64,000 bases of DNA. Origin: Paludibacteraceae bacterium. GTDB lineage: Bacteria > Bacteroidota > Bacteroidia > Bacteroidales > Paludibacteraceae. Shown piece by piece: positions 1 through 7,589 of this stretch. The notes under the pieces are model-generated. The model did no database searches. It was not told the origin of the DNA and saw nothing but the letters and a program-made list of their open reading frames with translations. The number at the start of each line of letters is the position of its first letter. Position 1 is the first letter of the stretch. The stretch covers positions 62,001 through 126,000 of the forward strand of contig JAFTIM010000002.1 of assembly GCA_017456885.1 (NCBI GenBank), written 5' to 3'. The position numbers and the translations under genes are program-made.

Positions 1-63
1 AAGTGTATTTATTTAATCGTTTAATTTTAAATAAATTACGTAGTTAAAACTTTTAACAAGTTA

Positions 64-288
64 GACAACAGTTAGACAACAACGGACAACAAAACTCTAA
101 AAAAGACAACAAAACTCGAAAAAAGACAACAAAATAGATTTTTTAAAGCCCTTTTTAAGGCTAATGTTAAAATTTTCCCCTCAAAATTTGTTGTCCGTTG
201 TTGTCCGTTGTTGTCCGCTTGTTGTCCGAATTTTGCACTTAAAATCAACGCATTAAACCAAAAAGACAACAAGACAACACAGACAACA
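64..288. repeat. Iteron-like array of twelve GACAACA heptamers in three blocks
   Basis: Exact GACAACA starts at 64, 75, 85, 105 and 125 (spacing 11, 10, 20, 20). The reverse complement TGTTGTC starts at 189, 199, 209 and 220 (spacing 10, 10, 11). Three more forward copies start at 265, 273 and 282. Spacing near multiples of the helical turn in the first two blocks would place bound protein on one DNA face. Bases 1-503 are very AT-rich and hold no convincing gene. The array could be a replication origin (Rep iterons), recombinase arm sites or an operator cluster; the sequence alone does not decide. Confidence 0.75.
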
Positions 289-440
289 CGTTTTCACTCC
301 GCAAATTTTTTGCTGTTTTTTGTGTTTTCAGGTGTTGTTTTCTCTTTTTTGGTAAGTGTATATATATGTAAAAATTATGTGTGTCTATTTTTAATCAATT
401 TTTAAACTACTTTTTATCTCAAAAAAAATACAAGTATTTC

Positions 441-472
441 ATTTTCAGTATGATATTTTTTTTGTATATTTG
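441..472 (+). promoter_or_regulatory. Bacteroidota-type promoter before the small HTH gene
   Basis: TATATTTG at 465-472 matches the -7 consensus TAnnTTTG, with a TTTC about 20 bases upstream near the expected -33 TTTG. The predicted start lies about 20-25 bases before the ATG at 504. Confidence 0.55.
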
Positions 473-503
473 ATTTAAAATTGCATTTTTTAATCATTCA
501 GGA

Positions 504-677
504 ATGAAACCGAACTATCAAGACACCGAAAAGCTTACCGTCTGTGTGGCGTCGGAGTTGCTGCACTTGTCGGAGCGCTCCGCACAGCGATACATTGCAC
601 GGTGCAAACGAGCCCTCGGCATTCCAAATTATGCTTTCCTCTCCGTGGGGAGATTCAAAGAGTTTTACAACATTTAA
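504..677 (+). CDS. Small helix-turn-helix / excisionase-like protein
   Basis: This is a 57-aa open frame. Residues about 10-45 read as a helix-turn-helix of the excisionase type (LTVCVASELLHLSERSAQRY, then an IARCKR recognition-helix-like stretch). A consensus Bacteroidota promoter lies just upstream. It is the first gene after the heptamer array, so it could regulate the element or act as a recombination directionality factor; that role is inferred from size, fold and position. It is more GC-rich than its surroundings. Confidence 0.6.
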   Translation: MKPNYQDTEKLTVCVASELLHLSERSAQRYIARCKRALGIPNYAFLSVGRFKEFYNI

Positions 678-689
678 ATAATTCAAATC

Positions 690-806
690 ATGAAAAACGA
701 TCAATCTTTATACTCAAAAAAATTTATTGCTAAAATGAATAAAAGTAGGAAGGAATTCGAAAGCGGTAAATTTCACGAAGTAGATCCTAATAATATTTGG
801 GATTAG
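690..806 (+). CDS. Short protein resembling the C-terminal part of an antitoxin
   Basis: This 38-aa frame starts 12 bases after the HTH gene. The pattern of a KSRKEFESGKFHEV stretch followed by an IWD end resembles the tails of small Bacteroidota antitoxins. No toxin partner is adjacent. It may be a remnant, an orphan antitoxin or simply a small phage protein. Coding support is only the open frame and position. Confidence 0.35.
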   Translation: MKNDQSLYSKKFIAKMNKSRKEFESGKFHEVDPNNIWD

Positions 807-842
807 TATGTACAAAGTATTAGAATGTAACTAAATAAATTC

Positions 843-1283
843 ATGGGACTTTTAGACAACTATACGGGCATCGGCATGTCGCCTCGGCCATCCGATCTGC
901 ATCAAAGAGTAATTGGCAATCTGATTGTGAATTTAAGAATATTTGGGAGTCCTGATTTCGACGTGCTGCCTGAAGCTCCCGTAACTGCCGACCGAAACGA
1001 CCTTACACCCGACGTCGTTGTTCGTGATATGCGAACGGGAGAGCTTTTAATCGCCATCGAAATAACAACACATCGCGAACTGAAAGCAATTTGCAACAAG
1101 TGCCTGGAACTTGTAGAACGGTTTCCGTCGGCGGAATGCTGGGTGTTCGATTACGAAAAAGAGATGCTCTATTTTCCAATTTACAACGAAGAAACCGAAC
1201 TCATAGAATGGCAAACGGGTAACGATGAACGTTCGCAATTCTATTCCGGAGCATTTCTTAAATACTTCTACTGGCCTAAATAA
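843..1283 (+). CDS. Uma2-like PD-(D/E)XK nuclease-fold protein
   Basis: The 146-aa product has LTPDVVV near residue 57 followed by an IAIEIT strand and then a conserved-looking Lys in the next helix. This order (PD, then E-x-x on a strand, then a helix) is that of the Uma2/DUF820 branch of the restriction-endonuclease-like superfamily. The usual ExK lysine is a threonine here, so activity is uncertain. A strong terminator follows at 1306-1340, separating it from the structural operon. It could be a nuclease used in exclusion or DNA processing; no direct evidence shows which. Confidence 0.5.
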   Translation: MGLLDNYTGIGMSPRPSDLHQRVIGNLIVNLRIFGSPDFDVLPEAPVTADRNDLTPDVVVRDMRTGELLIAIEITTHRELKAICNKCLELVERFPSAECWVFDYEKEMLYFPIYNEETELIEWQTGNDERSQFYSGAFLKYFYWPK

Positions 1284-1305
1284 CCATAATAAAAAAAAAT
1301 AGTAT

Positions 1306-1340
1306 ATCCCTATCCGTATCATTCGGGTAGGGATTTTTTT
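1306..1340 (+). terminator. Rho-independent terminator after the Uma2-like gene
   Basis: An 11-bp stem (ATCCCTATCCG with CGGGTAGGGAT, one G-U pair) with a 7-base loop is followed by seven T. It insulates the early genes from the long operon that begins at 1428. Confidence 0.85.
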
Positions 1341-1377
1341 GTGTGGCGTAAGTTGTCGTTTCTTGTCTTTTTATGTC

Positions 1378-1408
1378 GTTGTACGGGCATCGGCACGGTG
1401 GTAATTTT
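1378..1408 (+). promoter_or_regulatory. Likely promoter of the structural operon
   Basis: TAATTTTG at 1401-1408 fits TAnnTTTG, with GTTG at 1378-1381 about 20 bases upstream. It lies between a terminator and the ATG at 1428, leaving a very short leader. The spacer contains a 14-bp sequence also found at 863-876. Confidence 0.5.
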
Positions 1409-1427
1409 GTTTCACAAAAACAAAGTT

Positions 1428-2279
1428 ATGGATTCAAAAAATATCATTATACCCGCCGGGCTTCTCTACTACTCTTACAGTAGCAATGAGGAACTGAAAG
1501 CTATTATCAAACAACAGCAAGAAATAATAACAGCACAAGGAGCTATTCTCAATCAGTTTAAGAGTTATTTTGAAGATTTAAAAGATACTGTCGAAGAACA
1601 AGGAGATGATATTAATAATATTAAAGACAAATTAACTCCTGATAGAGAAGCAATAAGAGAATACATCAAATGTAGTAGATTTGTTTTTAATGTTTCAGGA
1701 TTTGCCGACTCATCATGGCAATATGCTATAGATGCGTCTTTTTATAATTCAATGAAAACTAATTCAGAAGAGGCAAAATATGCTAATTACGTTATAAAAG
1801 CTTTTACTCTTGTTGATGGTCTTACAGTAACTATTCCAGGAGGAACCTCTTATACTTTTGATGTACAAGGTAGTCGGTTAGCTTCTAATGGCGATGGATT
1901 AAATGAGTTTTTATACCCTGAAACTAAAATAAGAATCAATCCTTTAGTATCGAATAAGTCAGTTCTTATGCTCAATGATAGAGGAAAAAGAAATCAGTTT
2001 AAAAAAGAACTGATCAATTATTGGAATAACAAAAAAGGCTATAAGACAAAAATACTTACTTATGCAGATTCTCGCTTTAATGCTATTCTTATTAATGATG
2101 CAGTAAGAGTAAAATTTAAAGTGTTAATAGAAAATGAAACAACCGGTTATACATTATGGGTAACATACGATATAAAAGCGAGTTTCTATTATATAAAAGC
2201 GCTTAATCCTCGTAATGTAGGAACGGAGATTGATATCCCAGACTCCTCGACAGAAAATAAAAAAGAAGATGAAGCATGA
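1428..2279 (+). CDS. Prophage protein of unknown function with N-terminal coiled coil
   Basis: This is the first gene of the long operon (283 aa). I chose the ATG at 1428 because an upstream in-frame extension would run through the promoter. Residues about 17-60 are rich in E, K, Q and I with heptad-like spacing, suggesting a coiled coil; the rest is beta-rich without a motif I recognise. It overlaps the next gene by ATGA, implying translational coupling. A fibre-, spike- or scaffold-type role is possible but not shown. Confidence 0.6.
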   Translation: MDSKNIIIPAGLLYYSYSSNEELKAIIKQQQEIITAQGAILNQFKSYFEDLKDTVEEQGDDINNIKDKLTPDREAIREYIKCSRFVFNVSGFADSSWQYAIDASFYNSMKTNSEEAKYANYVIKAFTLVDGLTVTIPGGTSYTFDVQGSRLASNGDGLNEFLYPETKIRINPLVSNKSVLMLNDRGKRNQFKKELINYWNNKKGYKTKILTYADSRFNAILINDAVRVKFKVLIENETTGYTLWVTYDIKASFYYIKALNPRNVGTEIDIPDSSTENKKEDEA

Positions 2280-2731
2280 AAAAGAAAACGATCGGTTGGA
2301 TAGTGTTAGGAGCTTCGGCGTTATGGTACGTGGCTTTGCGTGGTGTGAGAGCATTTAAGATTGCTTTCAGCGGTCTTACTTATCAGCACTCAACAGATAC
2401 TGATATTACGTTTGGCGTCAACTTGCAGGTTTACAATCCGCTTATTATAGATGTAAATCTTAAAAGTGTTGTTGCCGATGTATATGTTAACAACGTAAAA
2501 TGCGGGCTTATAGATTATACGCACAACTACCCTATACGTGCAAAAAAAACAACCACGCTAACCGTGTTTGTTACGGTCAACGCTCAACAGCTTGGAGAGA
2601 CACTCTGGAACGGAATTAAAAGCGGTGCAATAAGACAAATAAATATGAGACTCGACGGAGATATTTATTTCTCCGATGATGCAAAATTTCCTTTTGATAT
2701 ATACTACTACTTAAGCGATTTTATGCAATGA
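2276..2731 (+). CDS. Membrane-anchored LEA14/WHy-like protein
   Basis: The 151-aa product begins with a hydrophobic segment (residues about 6-24) and continues as a beta-rich domain containing FGVNLQVYNPL followed by repeated DV/VN strands. That pattern resembles the LEA14/WHy immunoglobulin-like fold, seen in some virion or secreted proteins. The start overlaps the upstream stop by ATGA. Function is unknown; a minor membrane-associated virion component would fit the neighbourhood. Confidence 0.5.
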   Translation: MKKKTIGWIVLGASALWYVALRGVRAFKIAFSGLTYQHSTDTDITFGVNLQVYNPLIIDVNLKSVVADVYVNNVKCGLIDYTHNYPIRAKKTTTLTVFVTVNAQQLGETLWNGIKSGAIRQINMRLDGDIYFSDDAKFPFDIYYYLSDFMQ

Positions 2732-3216
2732 TAGCAGACGGAAGAAATATAATGTTACACTCTAACGGCTTAAATCCTGATATTGTAGAGGAAGTGATTA
2801 ACTATTACAATATTTGGAAGTGTCAGCCTGAAGGTATTCTTACAGAGATACAAGATATTCCTGTTAGCGTACAGTGTGAAAGCGTTTATGCGTATCTGCT
2901 TAAAAACGTAAATTACAAAGTGGATCCTGAAGGGAAACAGTTTATCAAGTCGCCGGCTCGGCTTTTGGCTGACGGATTTGGCGACTGCAAAAGCTTTACA
3001 GTTTTTATTGCTTCGTGTCTTCACTGTTTGGGCGTCCCTCATACTATACGATTTGCGAATTACTATGGCGGTTCGCAATATACACATGTCTATCCGATTG
3101 CTTACGATGAACAAGGGAAAGCTATAGTGTTAGACGCTTGCCCGCAAAGAGACAGAAAAATAAAATACGACTACGAAGCACGATTTATTAACAAAAAAGA
3201 TTTTTATTTTCAATGA
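2728..3216 (+). CDS. Transglutaminase-like cysteine peptidase
   Basis: The 162-aa protein has the three landmarks of the transglutaminase-like superfamily in order: Cys87 in GFGDCKSF, His120 in YTHVYP and Asp136 in VLDACP. The spacing fits the papain-like triad. It has no signal peptide and is coupled on both sides (ATGA overlap upstream, 4-base overlap downstream), so it is made with the virion-like proteins. It could mature virion proteins or act on the host cell wall during entry; the substrate cannot be read from sequence. Confidence 0.75.
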   Translation: MIADGRNIMLHSNGLNPDIVEEVINYYNIWKCQPEGILTEIQDIPVSVQCESVYAYLLKNVNYKVDPEGKQFIKSPARLLADGFGDCKSFTVFIASCLHCLGVPHTIRFANYYGGSQYTHVYPIAYDEQGKAIVLDACPQRDRKIKYDYEARFINKKDFYFQ

Positions 3217-4391
3217 AAAAAGGATTAGAAATATACGCTTGCTCAGGCAATAGCCTTTACAGCTATTACGAAGACAACATTTCGTATTACGATCGTAAAT
3301 TAAACGTGAATGCTGTGCTTCGTAGTATAGAGAGTAAAGCAACAGAAATAGACGCTCTTAACCTCACAGATAGCGAGGTTATCGAACGTCTTAACGATAT
3401 TGATCTATATGTATTATGCTTATATGCTATACATCACTATTCCGATGAGCTTTATAGGGCTAATGCCGTTCTTAATAATATGCTAACAACAGGCGTATTT
3501 AATTCGGCATATATAAGCGACTACGAACGTGATACTAACCTTGATGTGTTGATAGACACTTTCGACGCTCTCATGCTTTCGGAAGACAATTACAAGCAGG
3601 AAAATACCGCTTTCAGTGAGTGGTTCCGAACTACGGTAATCGACTGCAACTATTGCCCTTATACCGAAGAGCTAAAGCAAAAATCTATCGAATGGTTCAA
3701 CACTAACAAAGTTGTTTCTGGTGTTGGGTCTTCTAATTTATCGGAAGATGAATTTAATGAATATTTATCTAAACCGACGCAGTTTATTAAAAATATGCCC
3801 GGTTATTTTACTTATACATACATATCAGATGACGATATAGACAAATACCCTTACTTGGTACGTATAAAACGAAAAAAGGAACTCGAGGTAAAAGAGTACT
3901 TAAAATATCAATTAGTAGGAATGGTTTATGCTACGGTTGCCGATTTTGAAAACGCTATACGCTCGTATTTTATCGCTGAATATGGAGAGACGCCCGAAGA
4001 CTTTATCAAAGGCTACGAACAAACAAGGTATGACCTTGGTATGATGGTACCTGAAAATGGTATTGGTGCATTCGGTGTTGACGATATTACTATTATTATA
4101 TGTGTAGCAATATTAGCAGCTGCATTGCTGATTTCTTCTATAGTAGAGAGTTGTTTGCAATATTCAGCAATGATTAAATCAGCAGAATATTCAGTCCCTG
4201 CCGATGGTTACAAAGGCACTGTAACAGAAGAGGAAAACAAACAGATAGCCGACTACTACAATCAGAAAACTAAAAACACTAAAAAAGAAGAGTTAAGTAT
4301 ATTTCCAATAATAGCACTCGGTGCTGGAGCTCTAATATTGGTAAACACCGACAAAAAAAAACGAATAAAAACAACAAAAAAAAATAAATAA
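3213..4391 (+). CDS. Prophage protein with two C-terminal membrane segments
   Basis: This 392-aa protein has a long helical, Tyr-rich N-terminal region (1-285), a strong hydrophobic segment at about 292-312 and a second at about 362-377, then a Lys-rich tail. It overlaps the upstream peptidase gene by four bases. I do not recognise the family. Membrane segments in a structural gene run suggest a component of an internal membrane or of a DNA-delivery device. Confidence 0.65.
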   Translation: MKKGLEIYACSGNSLYSYYEDNISYYDRKLNVNAVLRSIESKATEIDALNLTDSEVIERLNDIDLYVLCLYAIHHYSDELYRANAVLNNMLTTGVFNSAYISDYERDTNLDVLIDTFDALMLSEDNYKQENTAFSEWFRTTVIDCNYCPYTEELKQKSIEWFNTNKVVSGVGSSNLSEDEFNEYLSKPTQFIKNMPGYFTYTYISDDDIDKYPYLVRIKRKKELEVKEYLKYQLVGMVYATVADFENAIRSYFIAEYGETPEDFIKGYEQTRYDLGMMVPENGIGAFGVDDITIIICVAILAAALLISSIVESCLQYSAMIKSAEYSVPADGYKGTVTEEENKQIADYYNQKTKNTKKEELSIFPIIALGAGALILVNTDKKKRIKTTKKNK

Positions 4392-4393
4392 CT

Positions 4394-5329
4394 ATGGCAG
4401 CAATAAAAGATAATAATGTAACGCTACAGAATATATTAGATCAACCTATTGCGTTTTTGTATGTCTTCGCAAATTTTGATATTCCCGATGTAGGTAATTT
4501 TCTCGACACTATCGGCAATAAGAGAAGTATTATTTACGGGAAAATGAGAAATCAGCAACAGCTTATAAAAAATAGACTTATTGCAGAACGTGGTAATGCT
4601 GATTACTATCAGGAATTTCTCGCAGAACTTGAAGCGAAAATCGAAGATGATTTTGGTTTAACCCCGCATGTAATTCTTGTAAAACTTGCGATGGGAGAAA
4701 CAATCGCTGGCAAGAATTGGGAAAAAGGTGTTTATGGTGTAGGTAATTTAACTAACATAACAAATTTGTCTCAACAAACTACTATTCCAAGTAAAACCTA
4801 TAGTCTATATAATTATAATGTCGCTACAGGAAAATTTACTAATAAAAATGGTAATAGTGTATTAGCTAATCCAATTCTTGGAACAAAGCCAGATGGTAGT
4901 TATGGCATTACTGGTTGGACTTCAGTATTAGGTAATAATTATACAGTTACTTCTAATATTTCTCCTACTGGCTCTTATAATATAACATCTGTTGGTAGTG
5001 ATTCATCACAACAAAACGCAAATGGTACACTATTTAAAAATGCTAATTCGTCTAACTTGTGGGCATCTCTTGGAACGTACTTACCTTATATCGGAATGAT
5101 ATTAGCAATAATAGGAAGTTTGGTAAGTCTATTTAAAGGTAATTCTTCTTGGTCATGGGGAAATGCAGGATTATTAAATTCTTATAACACGTATCCTTGT
5201 CAAAAAGACTGGGCAGACTTCAACGACGATAACGAGGGAATGACTACAAGCGATTTGCTACTATTAGCAGCAGCTGCCGGAGCCGTTTATCTGATAGCAT
5301 CGTCGGGCGACGACAATTCCGAAGAATAA
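4394..5329 (+). CDS. Prophage protein with Asn/Thr/Ser-rich middle and two membrane segments
   Basis: The 311-aa product has a helical N-terminal part (1-110), a low-complexity Asn/Thr/Ser/Gly-rich stretch (about 115-220) and hydrophobic segments at about 227-247 and 286-303, ending in an acidic tail. It starts two bases after the previous stop. It resembles its upstream neighbour in plan: a soluble part followed by C-terminal membrane segments. No family is recognised; a minor membrane-bound virion protein is a reasonable guess. Confidence 0.6.
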   Translation: MAAIKDNNVTLQNILDQPIAFLYVFANFDIPDVGNFLDTIGNKRSIIYGKMRNQQQLIKNRLIAERGNADYYQEFLAELEAKIEDDFGLTPHVILVKLAMGETIAGKNWEKGVYGVGNLTNITNLSQQTTIPSKTYSLYNYNVATGKFTNKNGNSVLANPILGTKPDGSYGITGWTSVLGNNYTVTSNISPTGSYNITSVGSDSSQQNANGTLFKNANSSNLWASLGTYLPYIGMILAIIGSLVSLFKGNSSWSWGNAGLLNSYNTYPCQKDWADFNDDNEGMTTSDLLLLAAAAGAVYLIASSGDDNSEE

Positions 5330-5374
5330 TTTTTTTTTATTAACGAATAATACTAACCAAAAAACAAAAAAACT

Positions 5375-5563
5375 ATGGCAAAACTTAAGATGTTAAAAGC
5401 TCCGAAACGTCCTAAAACAAGTGCTTCGGTTGCAGTAAAAGAAAACTACTTACGCCGTTTGGCAGAAGTAACAAAAGAGAACAACCGCCGTAAAGCGGAA
5501 AATCAAAAATCGAAAATGTTAGATGCTAAAATCAGTAAAGCAATAAATGGATTTTACAAATAA
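5375..5563 (+). CDS. Small Lys/Arg-rich protein, possible DNA-condensing virion protein
   Basis: The product is 62 aa with about a third Lys or Arg and almost no acidic clusters. Its size and charge resemble small nucleoid-like or genome-condensing virion proteins. It is flanked by membrane-protein genes and lies about 0.5 kb before the capsid candidate. The function is inferred from composition only. Confidence 0.55.
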   Translation: MAKLKMLKAPKRPKTSASVAVKENYLRRLAEVTKENNRRKAENQKSKMLDAKISKAINGFYK

Positions 5564-5596
5564 CAAAGTTGTTTAACATTAAAATTTTTAAAAGAA

Positions 5597-6019
5597 ATGG
5601 CAAAAAGAAATCCTTTCAAAAAAAAGTCGCTTACTGATACGCTCGTAAACGTTGCTATCGGTGGTGCAGCGAATGTAGCAATAGACTACATAGAAAAAGA
5701 GTTTAACGTGCCCCAAGAAGAAGGAAATGAAAAACCTCTATCAGACACTGTTGTGAATGTGATTAAAATTGGTTTGGGTGCTGTTGTCGGCGGAATGGTT
5801 GAAAATCAAATGGCTCGTGCAGCTGCCGATGGTGTAGCTGTTGTTGGTGTGTCTAACCTTATCAGCGGACTAATAGCTGATTCAGCTGAAGGTACAAGCG
5901 GAATACCTTATGGAACAATCGGGTCTCCTGTAACTCGTGTACGCTTGGGGAACAAATATTTTAAAAAAGCAGCTAAAAAAGCAGGATTCACTGTTGACGG
6001 CTCTTTTTTAGGTAAGTAA
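5597..6019 (+). CDS. Hydrophobic Gly/Ala/Val-rich protein with internal repeat
   Basis: This 140-aa protein contains two similar units: SLTDTLVNVAIGGAANVAID at about 11-30 and PLSDTVVNV with a Gly/Ala/Val-rich continuation at about 47-90. The termini are basic (KKK near residue 9, KKAAKKAG near the end). It looks like an internal duplication of an amphipathic or membrane-associating helix. No family is recognised. It lies 35 bases before the capsid candidate. Confidence 0.6.
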   Translation: MAKRNPFKKKSLTDTLVNVAIGGAANVAIDYIEKEFNVPQEEGNEKPLSDTVVNVIKIGLGAVVGGMVENQMARAAADGVAVVGVSNLISGLIADSAEGTSGIPYGTIGSPVTRVRLGNKYFKKAAKKAGFTVDGSFLGK

Positions 6020-6054
6020 TCTGAATGTTTAATTTTTAAATAGTTATAAAAAAA

Positions 6055-6780
6055 ATGAAAAGTTTAATAAAAAAAGAACGCTTTGACAAAGTATTTGATA
6101 TTATCAAAGCTGGTGGCTTTGCAGACAAAGTGCACCCAGAAGAGGCTAAAATCCGTATCGAAGAGCAAATCAAAAACGGAAAATCGCAATACATTTTCAA
6201 CATCAAAAAAACAGACGTTGACGGTGTGCGTGAACAATCGTTAGATCGTAACGACTTGTTTATTCCGAACGAATGGAGCATTTTGTTAGGTTTGAGAAGT
6301 ACGACAAATCCACAATTAGAAAAATTGTATTCCTTCGTTCCTGTCAACGATGGTGTAACTCCTTCTATTCATCCTGTAGCTTTCAAATCGTCTTCTATGG
6401 AAGCTCTTTACAGCGGTTATTTGCAATGGTTGGTTGATAACGCTGTTATGCTTTCAACTTACCCAATGGAGAAATTTAAGAAGGTACCTGAAACACAAGG
6501 TGCGTTCTTGCTTAACAGCTCCGATGAGGCAGTTAACGAAGGTATCCAAACAGAATGGTCCTTGGATTCAGCTCTTGAGCTGATTATTCCGCGTATGACT
6601 ATCGCAGGAACACGCGATCACAAGATTGCAGTTAACTTCGACGCAAGCGGTTTGCAATTCCCTGTTACAGATGGCTATGAACCTTACTTGGTGTTGATGA
6701 TGGACGGATTCTTAATTAAAGGCGGTTGCGAATACGTAAACGGCCGTAATCCTTTTGGAGAAGTTGTTGGCCAATGGTAA
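6055..6780 (+). CDS. Candidate major capsid protein
   Basis: The 241-aa product sits centrally in the structural run. It has no signal peptide or membrane segment, and it looks beta-rich: SLDRNDLFIPNEWSILLG at about 61-78, an ALYSGYLQWLVDNAVML block, then alternating hydrophobic strands. This order (a strand ending in DLF, then a short loop, then an LY-G-L segment) is what I would expect of a jelly-roll capsid protein from a Bacteroidota tailless phage, but I cannot run a profile search. It has its own 35-base upstream gap and its codons look more strongly biased than those of its neighbours. Alternative: another abundant virion protein. Confidence 0.5.
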   Translation: MKSLIKKERFDKVFDIIKAGGFADKVHPEEAKIRIEEQIKNGKSQYIFNIKKTDVDGVREQSLDRNDLFIPNEWSILLGLRSTTNPQLEKLYSFVPVNDGVTPSIHPVAFKSSSMEALYSGYLQWLVDNAVMLSTYPMEKFKKVPETQGAFLLNSSDEAVNEGIQTEWSLDSALELIIPRMTIAGTRDHKIAVNFDASGLQFPVTDGYEPYLVLMMDGFLIKGGCEYVNGRNPFGEVVGQW

Positions 6781-6833
6781 AAATCAGTCTTTGGGTTATT
6801 GGGTTAATCCAAAGGCACTAAATAAAAATAAGC

Positions 6834-7586
6834 ATGAGAGTATTAAATAACATTGATGTTTTTCAGATAAATACAGTAGGCGGTTCGCAAGAGTATTATT
6901 TCCCTCAAAATGTGTCGTGGGCAGGCAAAAAAATTAACCGTATAGTTGTCGTTGGATCCACTTCACAAGAGGGACAAACATCTCCTATAGATGGGCAGAC
7001 ATCTTTGCTTTCGGTAGAAAATTTGAGAAATATGTATGTTGATTTGGTCGGAAAAAACGATTTAGAAATAGCCCGTAATCTTTCCGCAGAACAAATAATA
7101 TTCTTCAACAATCATATTGTTAATGTTAATGCCGTGCTTAAGTTACAGTTATGTAGATTTACATTTAGTTTGGTACCAGAAAGTGGTTGTTTTCTTGTAT
7201 ATGTTATCTACGAAGAATCAGAGAAAGAACTCTTACTATCCGAATCGGTAACAATACAATTCCCGCTGTCGGCTTCAGCAGATATTACGATTAAAGAGAT
7301 AATCGACGAATATATGCACGTAAAAATAGAACGAGTAACAGCCGTAGTAGCGTGGAACACTGACGAGACACCTTTTTATTTGACTTTGCGAGATGAGAAA
7401 GACACCTTTGTATTCAACAGCGTACATTCGTGTTTGATGCGTAGCCAGACAAACAACGGAAACCCTTCTAATTCGCAAATCTACCCTCTTGCTTTAAATT
7501 TTAAAGATGTAGATATGGATAATTCGTTTGTCCGTAATGCTACCAATAAAGATATTACTATAACATTAACCTTTTTTTATTCGTGA
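6834..7586 (+). CDS. Beta-rich prophage protein, possible jelly-roll virion protein A
   Basis: The 250-aa product is soluble and beta-rich, with a LSVENLRNMYVDLVGKND stretch near residue 61 and a C-terminal ITITLTFFYS strand. It is followed after three bases by a 260-aa protein with a comparable motif (LTQLKNIYITLRKGSYNVI) and a similar aromatic end strand (FLNFVYEK). The pair may be diverged paralogues. Two such proteins beside the capsid candidate could be second capsid, penton or spike-base proteins. The relationship is by eye and needs structural comparison. Confidence 0.55.
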   Translation: MRVLNNIDVFQINTVGGSQEYYFPQNVSWAGKKINRIVVVGSTSQEGQTSPIDGQTSLLSVENLRNMYVDLVGKNDLEIARNLSAEQIIFFNNHIVNVNAVLKLQLCRFTFSLVPESGCFLVYVIYEESEKELLLSESVTIQFPLSASADITIKEIIDEYMHVKIERVTAVVAWNTDETPFYLTLRDEKDTFVFNSVHSCLMRSQTNNGNPSNSQIYPLALNFKDVDMDNSFVRNATNKDITITLTFFYS

Positions 7587-7589
7587 ATT

